The notes under the pieces were generated by a model that ran no database searches, was not told the origin of the DNA, and saw only the letters and a list, made by a program, of their open reading frames with translations. A stretch of 61,573 bases of DNA, taken from positions 1 through 61,573 of the forward strand of contig CAAGGJ010000092.1 of the NCBI GenBank assembly GCA_900769345.1, read 5' to 3'. Origin of the DNA: Bacteroidales bacterium. GTDB taxonomy: Bacteria > Bacteroidota > Bacteroidia > Bacteroidales > Muribaculaceae. A program made the position numbers and the translations under genes. Of this stretch, positions 25,406 through 34,194 are shown one piece after another (within the stretch, counting starts at the first letter, position 1; every line of letters starts with the position of its first letter).

Positions 25406-25819
25406 ATGACAGCACGAGAACACTTGGAAAAATATGACATACGTCCGTCGGTGCAGCGTTTAGCAGTGATGACCTACTTGCTGAATCATGCTACGCATCC
25501 CACTGTGGAGGAAATATATGCCGATTTGCGCCAAGAGATTCCCACACTGTCGAAGACTACGATTTACAACACACTCGAATTGCTTGTAGCAAAGCGAGCT
25601 GTGGTGGAAATCACAATCGAAGGTGGCAAAGCGCATTATGATGGGTTTACACACACGCATGCGCATTTCTACTGCCGAGAATGTGGCAAGATTTACGATG
25701 TGCCATGCGATGAAAGTGCGCTTGACGCAATAGAGCTATGCGAAGGCTTTAAAATATATAGCGCTCATCTCTATTACACGGGAATTTGCCCCAAATGCGG
25801 AAAACAACGAACAAATTAA
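25406..25819 (+). CDS. Fur-family metalloregulator, probably PerR
   Basis: 137 residues. N-terminal winged helix (about 10-75, with HPTVEEIYADLRQEIPTLSKTTIYNTLELL) and C-terminal dimer/metal domain with HTHAHFYCRECGKIYDVPC and GICPKCGKQ, which give two CxxC pairs for the structural zinc. Binds DNA with Fe(II)/Mn(II) and derepresses on peroxide if PerR-type. The coupling with rubrerythrin 49 bases downstream favours PerR over Fur or Zur. The predicted promoter is embedded in two palindromes. Confidence 0.88.
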   Translation: MTAREHLEKYDIRPSVQRLAVMTYLLNHATHPTVEEIYADLRQEIPTLSKTTIYNTLELLVAKRAVVEITIEGGKAHYDGFTHTHAHFYCRECGKIYDVPCDESALDAIELCEGFKIYSAHLYYTGICPKCGKQRTN

Positions 25820-25868
25820 CACAAATAGATATTAACATTAATAAGAAACATAACAAACAATTACAACT

Positions 25869-26420
25869 ATGGCAAAGAAATTTCAATGTACAGTATGTGG
25901 TTATATCCACGAAGGTGATTCAGCTCCTGAATTCTGCCCACTATGCAAACAACCGGCAAGCAAGTTCAAAGAATTGGCAGAAGACGAAGGTCTTAAGTTC
26001 GTTACCGAGCACGAAATAGGCGTAGCAAAGGGTACAGGCGAAGAAATGATTGCTGACCTCAATGCACACTTCAATGGTGAATGTACTGAAGTAGGTATGT
26101 ATCTTGCAATGTCACGTCAAGCCGATCGTGAAGGTTATCCTGAAATTGCAGAAGCTTTCAAGCGTTATGCATGGGAAGAAGCAGAACACGCAGCTAAGTT
26201 TGCAGAACTTCTTGGCGACGTAGTATGGGACACCAAGACCAACCTTGAAAAGCGTATGAACGCTGAATCGGGTGCTTGCGAAGACAAGATGCGCATCGCT
26301 AAGAACGCTAAGGCAGCTAACCTCGATGCTATCCACGACACAGTTCACGAAATGGCTAAGGACGAAGCTCGTCACGGTCGCGGTTTCGAAGGCCTTTACA
26401 ATAGATACTTCAAGAAATAA
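25869..26420 (+). CDS. rbr: Rubrerythrin with N-terminal rubredoxin domain
   Basis: 183 residues. Reduces hydrogen peroxide to water in the cytoplasm of anaerobes. The order is reversed from classical rubrerythrin: rubredoxin-like domain first (FQCTVCGYIHEG and EFCPLCKQPA), then a ferritin-like four-helix domain with the di-iron ligands in NGECTEVGMYLAMSRQADREG, EEAEHAAKFAELLG and KDEARHGRGFEGL. Probably in one operon with the Fur/PerR gene and thus peroxide-induced. Confidence 0.95.
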   Translation: MAKKFQCTVCGYIHEGDSAPEFCPLCKQPASKFKELAEDEGLKFVTEHEIGVAKGTGEEMIADLNAHFNGECTEVGMYLAMSRQADREGYPEIAEAFKRYAWEEAEHAAKFAELLGDVVWDTKTNLEKRMNAESGACEDKMRIAKNAKAANLDAIHDTVHEMAKDEARHGRGFEGLYNRYFKK

Positions 26421-26462
26421 CAGTAATCTATATATTTGGTATAATTTGATTTTTACTCACTA

Positions 26463-26492
26463 AGAAATGGCTGCCGGGAGGTAGCCATTTCT
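26463..26492 (+). terminator. Terminator after rubrerythrin
   Basis: A 13-bp stem (26463-26475 with 26480-26492, one G-U) closes on the tetraloop GGGA, with a T-rich stretch (catatttttc) about 15 bases further on. Lies between convergent genes. Confidence 0.8.
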
Positions 26493-26550
26493 ATTAGTAG
26501 CATATTTTTCTAAAGTGATGGGCTGATGCTGCTAAGTGTGTGAGTTGGTA

Positions 26551-28959
26551 TTATGGTATAGCAATAGTTTCGGGAGAGCCCTGGGTGATTACTCTCACTT
26601 CAACATCAGGTCTATCATCGTCGTCGGCTACTTCGCAACTAAATGATAAGGTAGAAGCATTGTTTGATAGATGCAGATTGCCTTCAGCGGTGACGGTGCT
26701 AATGGTGTTGTAGTTCTTGTCGGTGATAACTGCCGTTCCATCGTAGTCGAGAATCAGATATTGCCCGCTTTCCACTCGACATAGAAATTTGATGACGCCT
26801 TCGGGTGTGGTGAATGTGGGTTTCTCGATATAACCATCGCCGGTAAGGCGAAGTCGCAATTTAGTGTTGCCGGCAAAAGTGTTTTCGAGTACCCAATCGG
26901 CACCGGCAGGCTGTCCGGGTTGCAATTCATTGAGGTCGCAATGGAATCGCTTGGATATGTAGAGTGGATAGAGTAGATAATGTTTTTCGTCTTTTTGCTC
27001 GAGATGCCATTCGGTTTGCGGGTCGCGAAGACGACGTTGCTGTTCGATTGTGAAAACGTTGGCCTCGCGCAAGAGGTTCCAATGGCGCATTGCGGTCATC
27101 AACCGGTCGATTTGGCCATGACGATTCAGTGTGCGAGTGTTGCAAGTCATAGCATATCCGGCGTCAAATCCTGCAGATTCCGATAGCGCCCATTCCAAGT
27201 CTTCGAGGGTGGTGCACTCAAATTTCTTGTCGGCTAAGCGAATTAGGAACCATCCTAACATGCGAGGGAATAGATTGCGGCGGAAAAATTCTTGATTTTT
27301 GATGCGGCTGTTCACTTGCCCCGTACGCATGGCCTCGCCCCACGGTTCTCCCCAGTTCATACGTGTATGTATGTGCCATAAATTGTGGTTTAGGCGGCTG
27401 GCATCATTTATCACATCGCTTTTCCATTGGTTGTAGCATCGAGTTACGAATCGCGAAGTGGCATACTCTTCATGGCCTGTATAGGCGCACCCTTCCAAAC
27501 CGTCGAACGACACTTGACATAGCCCGGTGTTGTTCATGCGTGCCGACAGACGGTCGGCAACACTGTCTTGAAGTGCTAAATCGGGCAACAAAACGTGATA
27601 GGCGTGGTCGGAGAGTTTGTAAAGTGGCGCTTTACGGCTGTGTGAGGTGGATTTAGTGCCCCATGCTCCGCGTTTGCACTCTTTGAGTACAATGCCGGTG
27701 GCGGTTTCTTCTACCTTTCCGTATTGTATCAGTTCGTCGTCAATCTGCAAGGTGTTGATTGACATTGGAACTTCAAAGAGATTGGTTTTTTCGATAGCAA
27801 TTTCGGTCTGTTCGGCGGAGATGTAGGATTGCAGTTTTAGTATGCCTTGCTTGAGCAAATGGCGTGAGGGCACCGGAGAGACATAAGCGTCGTTGGTGGT
27901 GATGAAGTTCGACAGAGTGTGTACGCCCATTCCTATGCCACGCGCGTGAGCTTTATCTACCATAGCTTTTACGCTTTTGTCGCCCTCCGGTGCAAAATCT
28001 TTCTCCCAATTGAAATGCCCCCAGTCGCTAAACGGTCCGCTATGATATACATATTTCAAGCCGGCAATTTCGGCTTTGTCGAGGACTAAATCGAGAGTTT
28101 GCTCTGTGAAATCGCTTATGAGGTAAGCACGCATGGCCTTGCGAGATGTCTTTGCCCACTCACCATCGATGAGAGGATGGGGTAGACCTTGCTCCACTTC
28201 TATTTCGCCTATACGCTGCAGAGCATCGGCTGATTTGCAGCCGAATATGGCTATTTTTGAGCCTTCGATGCGTGCGTCAGGACCTTTTATAGCTTCAGCC
28301 AAATGGTTCTTAAAGTGCATTACTTGGCGATACGCATCTTTATCGCGTCGTCTCACCGATAGATGCAGCATAGCACCATCGCCTGTGTCGGCGGCGGCCA
28401 TCCTATAGCCGGGGATGCTTGCTACCGAGAGGTCGGTCGATGCTCCTTGATAGGCAAAACGCTCCATAATGGGAGCACCATATTCTTCTACAATACCTCC
28501 GTTGGTCTTTATGTCGAGGGCTTGCATACCAAATGCCACGCCACTGCCTTGAGCCACACCGATTACGTCGCCCACCATATCGTGCAACCGTACTTTCACA
28601 GGACCATAAATGAGAGCGTCGTATTGATTGCTGAGGCTTTTTACTTGCAGAGTGGCGCACACATCGGTTTGCTTGAGGCGCAACACCACGGTGCCGCCGT
28701 CGTCCATCTTTAGCGTAAGCAGAGAGTCGTTGGCATTCATGCTTTTGGGCAACACTATTTTGCCATTACATCCTGCAGTCACTATGGGGTAAAGGTTATC
28801 GGCAAGCACTTCCTTGCCTTCTACTTGGACTGATTGATAATATCCGTTCTCGTTTATTCTCACTTGTGTGCATCGAGTTTTGAGCACAACACCGCCAGCC
28901 ATCATGGGCAAGCAGAATAGGGCGGTTATACCACCCATTAATAGTCGTTTTAGGTTCAC
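26551..28959 (-). CDS. Large secreted protein, putative TIM-barrel glycoside hydrolase
   Basis: 802 residues with a signal peptide (about 1-22). The N-terminal 220 residues look beta-rich. The central region (about 260-640) has the rhythm of a (beta/alpha) barrel: LKYVYHSGPFSDWGHF, GIGMGVHTLSNF, CQVSFDGLEGCAYTG and WHIHTRMNWGEPWG. The C-terminal part is again beta-rich. The Asp in SFDGLEG would suit a catalytic acid. I cannot name the family with confidence; distant relatives of GH31/GH36-type enzymes are possible. It stands alone between convergent rbr and co-directional recQ, with no transporter pair nearby. Confidence 0.6.
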   Translation of the reverse strand: MNLKRLLMGGITALFCLPMMAGGVVLKTRCTQVRINENGYYQSVQVEGKEVLADNLYPIVTAGCNGKIVLPKSMNANDSLLTLKMDDGGTVVLRLKQTDVCATLQVKSLSNQYDALIYGPVKVRLHDMVGDVIGVAQGSGVAFGMQALDIKTNGGIVEEYGAPIMERFAYQGASTDLSVASIPGYRMAAADTGDGAMLHLSVRRRDKDAYRQVMHFKNHLAEAIKGPDARIEGSKIAIFGCKSADALQRIGEIEVEQGLPHPLIDGEWAKTSRKAMRAYLISDFTEQTLDLVLDKAEIAGLKYVYHSGPFSDWGHFNWEKDFAPEGDKSVKAMVDKAHARGIGMGVHTLSNFITTNDAYVSPVPSRHLLKQGILKLQSYISAEQTEIAIEKTNLFEVPMSINTLQIDDELIQYGKVEETATGIVLKECKRGAWGTKSTSHSRKAPLYKLSDHAYHVLLPDLALQDSVADRLSARMNNTGLCQVSFDGLEGCAYTGHEEYATSRFVTRCYNQWKSDVINDASRLNHNLWHIHTRMNWGEPWGEAMRTGQVNSRIKNQEFFRRNLFPRMLGWFLIRLADKKFECTTLEDLEWALSESAGFDAGYAMTCNTRTLNRHGQIDRLMTAMRHWNLLREANVFTIEQQRRLRDPQTEWHLEQKDEKHYLLYPLYISKRFHCDLNELQPGQPAGADWVLENTFAGNTKLRLRLTGDGYIEKPTFTTPEGVIKFLCRVESGQYLILDYDGTAVITDKNYNTISTVTAEGNLHLSNNASTLSFSCEVADDDDRPDVEVRVITQGSPETIAIP

Positions 28960-29051
28960 TTTTCTATTATATTATGGTTAATATTTAATATCTATTCGCG
29001 CTATTATTTTCGTCAACCAATCTTCTTGAGCCCGACCAAGGACAAATAATT

Positions 29052-30866
29052 CTATTCTTGAGATTCTTTGAGATGTTGACAAATCAGTTCAACAAATCGT
29101 TTGCCAAATCGTTTCTTCTTATATTCGCCTATACCATAAGCATTTGCAAACATGTTAAGGTCGGTGGGCTTCAGTGCTGCAATCGACCGTAGCGACTTAT
29201 CGGAAAGAACGATATAAGGCGCTGTGCCCATCTCCTCGGCAATGGTCTTGCGCAAAACACGGAGCTTTTCGAAGAGCACTTCTTCGTGACTTGTGAATTC
29301 CAATTGCGGAATCACATCCTTGCGTTCGAGTTTTTTCACTCGCAAATCGTCGCGAACTATCACCGAGAGTTGTGCGCGTTTGCGTCCGTAGAGTATGTCT
29401 TCGCCCAAGGATGTGATTTTGAGGTGATTGTCCTCGTTGTAGGCGATTTCGATAAAGCCCAATTGCAGCATTTGTAGCAAGTAGGCGTGCCAATCGAGAG
29501 CTGGAACATTACGTCCCACGCCGAAGGTCTTGATTCTATCGTAACCCTTGCTTATCACCACCGATGAGATGCTGCCTTTAAGCACATCGATTGTCACCGA
29601 AAAGCCTATCTCCTCATTGCATCGCTTTATCGCTGACAGGGCTTTCTGCACAAGGTCGGTGCCATCGAAAAGTTGCGGGGGATTTTTGCATACGTCGCAA
29701 TTGCCGCATCGACATTCGTTGGTTTCGCCGAAGTAGTTCAGAAGTATGCGACGGCGGCACACTTGAGCCTCCGAATACTCTTGCATACGTTTCATTTTCT
29801 CCAAATTGATGTCGCGCTGACCACTATCTTCAGCAAATTTGCGGAGGGTAATCAAGTCCTTCAAACTATAGAACAATATAGTCTCAGTGGGCAGGCCGTC
29901 GCGACCTCCGCGCCCAATTTCTTGATAAAAATTTTCGATGCTTTTGGGCATGTTATTGTGTATAACGAAGCGAATATTGCTCTTGTCGATACCCATACCA
30001 AAAGCTATTGTGGCGCATATCACATGTATGCGATCGTTGATAAAATCATCTTGAACGCGGCTTCTTTCGACCGACGACATTCCTGCGTGATAGATGCCCG
30101 CATTTATGCCTTTTGCTTTCAAGTCGGCAGCCATATCTTCGGCACCTTTACGCGACAAACAATAGATGATGCCACTTTCGCTGCGATGTCGACGAATTAC
30201 ATCGATTATGGTGCGCATGCGTTCACGCTTTTGATAGGCTTTGCGCACATCGAGACTAAGATTTGGCCTATCGAAGCTACTTATGAAAACGCGAGGATTG
30301 CGTAGACGAAGTTGCTCCACGATGTCGCCTTTTGTAATCTTGTCGGCAGTGGCGGTAAGCGCAAGAATAGGCACATGTGGAAAATACTCGGTAAGCACAC
30401 CTAATTGCGTATATTCAGGGCGAAAATCGTGTCCCCATTGCGACACACAATGCGCTTCGTCGATGGCAATCATCGACACTTTTACGCTATTCCTTATCCT
30501 TGCAATCTCGGCCATAAGTCGTTCGGGCGAAATGTAGAGAATCTTAATTTCGCCTCGACTACAGCGGTCGAAAATTTCGCGATTGGTATATTCGTCATTG
30601 CTGCTATTTAAAGCTTCAGCATTCACTCCATTGGCTTGCAAGGCATCTACTTGATCTTTCATAAGCGAGATGAGCGGCGACACCACCAAAGCCACACCCT
30701 CGAGCATAAGTGCCGGTATTTGGTAGCATACCGACTTGCCACCGCCGGTAGGCATCAACACTAAAGCATCGCCACCCGCCACCACATAGTCGATAATTTC
30801 CTTTTGCTGAGGGCGGAATGAGTCATAGCCGTATATCGATTTTAAAAGTTGATATGCCTTATCCAT
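29052..30866 (-). CDS. recQ: ATP-dependent DNA helicase RecQ
   Basis: 604 residues. 3'-5' DNA helicase in recombination and repair. Helicase domain: Walker A MPTGGGKSVCYQIPA, DEAH box IDEAHCVSQWGHDFRPEY, motif VI QEIGRGGRDG. A zinc-binding segment (CRRRILLNYFGE, CRCGNCDVC), winged-helix RQC domain and a C-terminal HRDC domain (about 520-600) follow. A -7 element (TAACTTTG on the minus strand) lies at 30905-30912. Confidence 0.96.
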   Translation of the reverse strand: MDKAYQLLKSIYGYDSFRPQQKEIIDYVVAGGDALVLMPTGGGKSVCYQIPALMLEGVALVVSPLISLMKDQVDALQANGVNAEALNSSNDEYTNREIFDRCSRGEIKILYISPERLMAEIARIRNSVKVSMIAIDEAHCVSQWGHDFRPEYTQLGVLTEYFPHVPILALTATADKITKGDIVEQLRLRNPRVFISSFDRPNLSLDVRKAYQKRERMRTIIDVIRRHRSESGIIYCLSRKGAEDMAADLKAKGINAGIYHAGMSSVERSRVQDDFINDRIHVICATIAFGMGIDKSNIRFVIHNNMPKSIENFYQEIGRGGRDGLPTETILFYSLKDLITLRKFAEDSGQRDINLEKMKRMQEYSEAQVCRRRILLNYFGETNECRCGNCDVCKNPPQLFDGTDLVQKALSAIKRCNEEIGFSVTIDVLKGSISSVVISKGYDRIKTFGVGRNVPALDWHAYLLQMLQLGFIEIAYNEDNHLKITSLGEDILYGRKRAQLSVIVRDDLRVKKLERKDVIPQLEFTSHEEVLFEKLRVLRKTIAEEMGTAPYIVLSDKSLRSIAALKPTDLNMFANAYGIGEYKKKRFGKRFVELICQHLKESQE

Positions 30867-31060
30867 TGCTTTCGCTATTTTGTTGATTTTTCCCTTATTT
30901 AAGGCAAAGTTACAGCATTAGCAACCAAGCCGACGATAAAATTACAAAAAGAATTGCATATAAAAATCCCAAAGAACAAAAATCTGCAAAAAATAGCACG
31001 AAAGATATAAGTTTACTCGCTTTGATCCTTTATCATATTTGCTTAAAACTTTGGTCCAAA

Positions 31061-31092
31061 TTTGGAAGGGTCGGTGGAAATCGCTAAATTTG
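31061..31092 (+). promoter_or_regulatory. Full Bacteroidota promoter in a gene-free stretch
   Basis: TTTG at 31061-31064, exactly 20 bases, TAAATTTG at 31085-31092. The transcript would start near 31099. The nearest recognised coding start downstream is 31484. Confidence 0.65.
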
Positions 31093-31098
31093 CATATG

Positions 31099-31410
31099 CC
31101 ACTATCGAATATCATAATAGATGTGTGGTAATACATATTAGCGTAACTGAACGCTTGTTTTTTTGACGTATCTGAACTTCGCAACTTCAAAATGTCTATC
31201 AAAAAGCAAGGCAACGGTGGCGCTTCACATTGTGTATCAGTACTTCCACCAAGGTGCTGTCGGAGGGCAAATTGTATGCTCACGATGGAGAAAGTGGAAG
31301 ATGTTATACATAGGTGTGGGGCTTTCGGCGTTGCTCGTTTCGATAGACAGGGCAATGCGAAGGCCATGATACGTGGAACGGGTGACAGACTTGGCTCCAC
31401 GTTTTTTTTT
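31099..31410 (+). ncRNA. Unexplained transcript unit or long leader of about 310 bases
   Basis: The 617-base gap 30867-31483 contains a full promoter at its 31061-31092 position and, at 31371-31402, a hairpin (ACGTGGA with TCCACGT) followed by nine T residues ending at 31410. An earlier small hairpin (31140-31155) is followed by seven T. Between them a 74-codon frame (31192-31416) is open, but its stop lies beyond the T-run, which argues against it being the product. The unit could be a small RNA, an attenuated leader of the DUF6056 gene, or the remains of a gene. I recognise no RNA family. Confidence 0.35.
31371..31410 (+). terminator. Terminator-like hairpin with nine-T tail
   Basis: Perfect 7-bp stem 31371-31377 with 31396-31402, 18-base loop, T-run 31402-31410. 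It lies 74 bases before the DUF6056 start, so it would act as terminator or attenuator. Confidence 0.6.
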
Positions 31411-31483
31411 GTATGAATGAATTAGACAATGTCGCTTTGGAGCCTGTGCGACTGAAGATGGTTATCAAGACTACTAATGTGAT

Positions 31484-33114
31484 ATGAAAGAAGTTCTTAC
31501 TAAATTCTGCGCCAATAAGGATAATAGGTCCTTGTTGCTTATGTGTTTTTCCCTCTTTTCATTTTTTCTATTTCTCAATGTGGCTACTCCGGAATATTTG
31601 GATGACTTTCTTTATAAATACCGGTTTGTTAATGGTCTGGCTGACACTGATTATCCTATAAAGACAATAAAAGATATTTTGCTTTCTCAAATCGAACATT
31701 ATATGATGTTTAATGGAAGGTCCGTAGTCCATTTTTTAGTTCAGTTATTTACAGCTATTCTGGGAAAACCGTTGTTTAATGTATTTAATGCCGTTGCTAT
31801 TGTTGCTTTTTTTTATTTATTGAGTAGGATTACCGTAGAAAAGATAAACTCAGTACATTTTTTGATTGTTTCTATGGTATCAATTTTGTTGTTGCCAAGT
31901 TTCTCAGATTGTTTTGTCTGGATGACAGGTTCTATTAATTACTTGTGGAGTGGTCTTGCCGTTCTTTTTTATTTATATGTGTTAAATCAATTTAAGGATA
32001 AAGATATCTCGTGGAAGTATTTTGCCATCGGAGTGTTAGCTTTGTTTTCGGGCTGGACTCATGAGGGGATTTCTTTCCCGTTGGCTTTGTCGTCATTGTT
32101 TTACATTCTTTTTTTAATAAGAAAAGGTTTCGCTCGGCAGCTTTCCCGCTAATTGCCTTTTTCTTAATTGGCTCTTTGTTATGTGTGTTTTCTCCAAGTA
32201 CTATGTCAAGGGGAGGATTTGATACATCAATTGGTGTTATGACTATTTTATCAAAGGTGGTTAATGGCTTGAGCCTTTTAGCGCATCTTAAATCATTTGG
32301 TTTTTTTGTGTTATTGATACTATATTGCTTGATAAGAAGAAAGCGTATAGTTAAACTTGACGATTTTTCAATAATAATAGTTGGTGGCATAATTTTTTCG
32401 TTAGGTATTGTGCTAATTTCGGGATTTGCATCTAGTAGGTCGGCTTTTGGTCTTGAACTATACTGCTTAATTATGGCATTGAGAATTTTATCGAATATAA
32501 AAATTTACAAATTTATAAAGATTTCATTTCTTGTATTTAGCTTCATGTTTGCTTTATCGCTTGCATATAGTTCATATAGGAATATGTCGATATGCAATAA
32601 TCTTATTGAAGATGTGAAATCGACTAAAGATGGCGTGGTTATATATGATGAGTTGAAATTGTCATGTTATCTGGAACATTATATTCAGAAACCATTGACA
32701 CCATGTCGTTCGGAGTATTATATGTGTTACTCTGAAAATTATTGGGAAAATGAATATATGGCGAGCTCATATAAAAAAGATAGATTGGTATTCCTGCCAG
32801 GAGCTTTTGTGCAAAACATAAGAAAAGGTGATGCATATAACGAGTTTGATGTAAAGACTGATTTGCCATTCTATTGCAAGAAACTTTCAGAAGGAGAGTC
32901 TGTAAAAGGTGCGAAATTCTTGTTGCGAGATTGCGATAGGGATGATATACCATTTTATTACCGACCATTTGCTAACCGTTTGACGCGATTTTCGGCTAAG
33001 AGTGTAGATTGTGACAAATGGGCAGTGCAAGAAGTATATGGCGATCGCTATGTGATGATTACCAAAAATGCTATGATAGATAACCGATTGATAGGAATAG
33101 AAATAATTCATTAA
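31484..33114 (+). pseudogene. DUF6056-type multi-span membrane protein, frameshifted in a T7 tract
   Basis: The first frame (31484-32152, 222 codons) and the second (continuing from about 32116 to 33114) together make one protein of about 540 residues. It has about ten hydrophobic helices, then a soluble C-terminal region (about 380-540). The N-terminal half shows TPEYLDDFLYKY and WMTGSINYLW, typical of DUF6056/GtrII-like envelope glycan proteins. Frame is lost at seven T residues (32109-32115); one extra T would restore it. The region is AT-rich compared with its neighbours by eye. A GtrB-like glycosyltransferase follows by 4 bases, suggesting the pair modifies a lipid-linked sugar. Confidence 0.75.
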
Positions 33115-33118
33115 TGCC

Positions 33119-34066
33119 ATGAAAAAGATATCATTATTAATACCGTGTTATAATGAAGAGGCTTCGCTTCCTTTTCTATACGATGAGTTGTGTCTGCTAA
33201 TGTCGAAAATGCCGAATTATAGGTTTGAAATATTGTTCGTTAATGATGGCTCCACCGATGGCACGTTAGATTTGATAAAGCTCTACCGAAAGAGTGATGA
33301 TAGGGTGTGCTATGTGGATTTGACGCGCAATTTTGGAAAAGAAAGAGGAATGTTGGCAGGTTTTGACTATGTTACGGGCGACTGTATGGTGATAATGGAT
33401 GCTGATTTGCAACATCCGCCTATGTTGGTGAAGGATATGGTAGCAAAGTGGGAACTGGGTTATGACGATGTTTATGCCAAGCGCAAAAGTCGTGGCAAGG
33501 AACCTTGGTTGAGGCGACAGTTTTCGCTGCTTTTCTATCGTATTCTGAAGAAAACATCAAGGATAGATATTTTGCCCAATGTGGGAGATTTTAGATTGCT
33601 CGACCGCAAGTGTATAGAGAGTTTGAAACTATTGAGAGAGTCGGAACGCTACACGAAAGGTATGTTTTGCTGGATAGGTTACAAGAAGACTTTTGTGGAG
33701 TTTGAGCAACAGGAGCGAAAGGCTGGAACCACATCTTGGAATTTTGGGGGATTGCTTTCTCTTGCAATAGAAGGCATAGTGTCGTTTACCACATTTCCGC
33801 TGAGAATAGCCTCGATAGTGGGTATTTCTACTGCGGTGATTGCTGCAATGTATATGGTTTATGTTTTGATAAAAACTATTCTTTGGGGTGATCCGGTGGC
33901 TGGTTATCCAACTCTGGTATTGATAATCTTGTTTTTAGGCGGCCTACAACTTATGGCATTGGGTGTGATAGGTGAGTATATGGGACGCGTGTTTATAGAG
34001 TCGAAGCATCGTCCGGTGTATATAGTCAGAGAATATAACGATAAGGAAGTGATGGTTCAGAAATAG
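33119..34066 (+). CDS. GtrB/DPM1-like family 2 glycosyltransferase
   Basis: 315 residues. N-terminal GT-A domain (1 to about 230) with SLLIPCYNEEASLP, FVNDGSTDGT, the metal-binding DADLQHPP and KRKSRGKEP, then two C-terminal transmembrane helices (about 232-255 and 265-292). This is the layout of enzymes that load a sugar onto undecaprenyl phosphate at the inner face of the inner membrane. It follows the DUF6056 gene by 4 bases; such membrane proteins usually use the loaded lipid on the outer face. Confidence 0.9.
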   Translation: MKKISLLIPCYNEEASLPFLYDELCLLMSKMPNYRFEILFVNDGSTDGTLDLIKLYRKSDDRVCYVDLTRNFGKERGMLAGFDYVTGDCMVIMDADLQHPPMLVKDMVAKWELGYDDVYAKRKSRGKEPWLRRQFSLLFYRILKKTSRIDILPNVGDFRLLDRKCIESLKLLRESERYTKGMFCWIGYKKTFVEFEQQERKAGTTSWNFGGLLSLAIEGIVSFTTFPLRIASIVGISTAVIAAMYMVYVLIKTILWGDPVAGYPTLVLIILFLGGLQLMALGVIGEYMGRVFIESKHRPVYIVREYNDKEVMVQK

Positions 34067-34096
34067 AATCTTTTGAGAAATGGAATTACAAAAAAA

Positions 34097-34134
34097 TCAG
34101 GAGATAGGCATTGTGAAAAGTGCTTATCTCCTGA
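34097..34134. terminator. Bidirectional terminator between GtrB-like and C1 peptidase genes
   Basis: A 14-bp stem (34097-34110 with 34121-34134, one G-U) with a 10-base loop, flanked by A6 on one side and GTTTT on the other, lies between convergent genes. Confidence 0.8.
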
Positions 34135-34194
34135 AGTTTTAGTGATTGTAGCGTTGTCGGTGATTAATGTGCCGTTGCCGCTGTGTAGGTGATG

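Noticed and set aside
30942..31400. 152-codon minus-strand frame between recQ and the DUF6056 gene
   Set aside because: No promoter, no motif, and it opposes the plus-strand promoter/hairpin unit; compositional noise is more likely.
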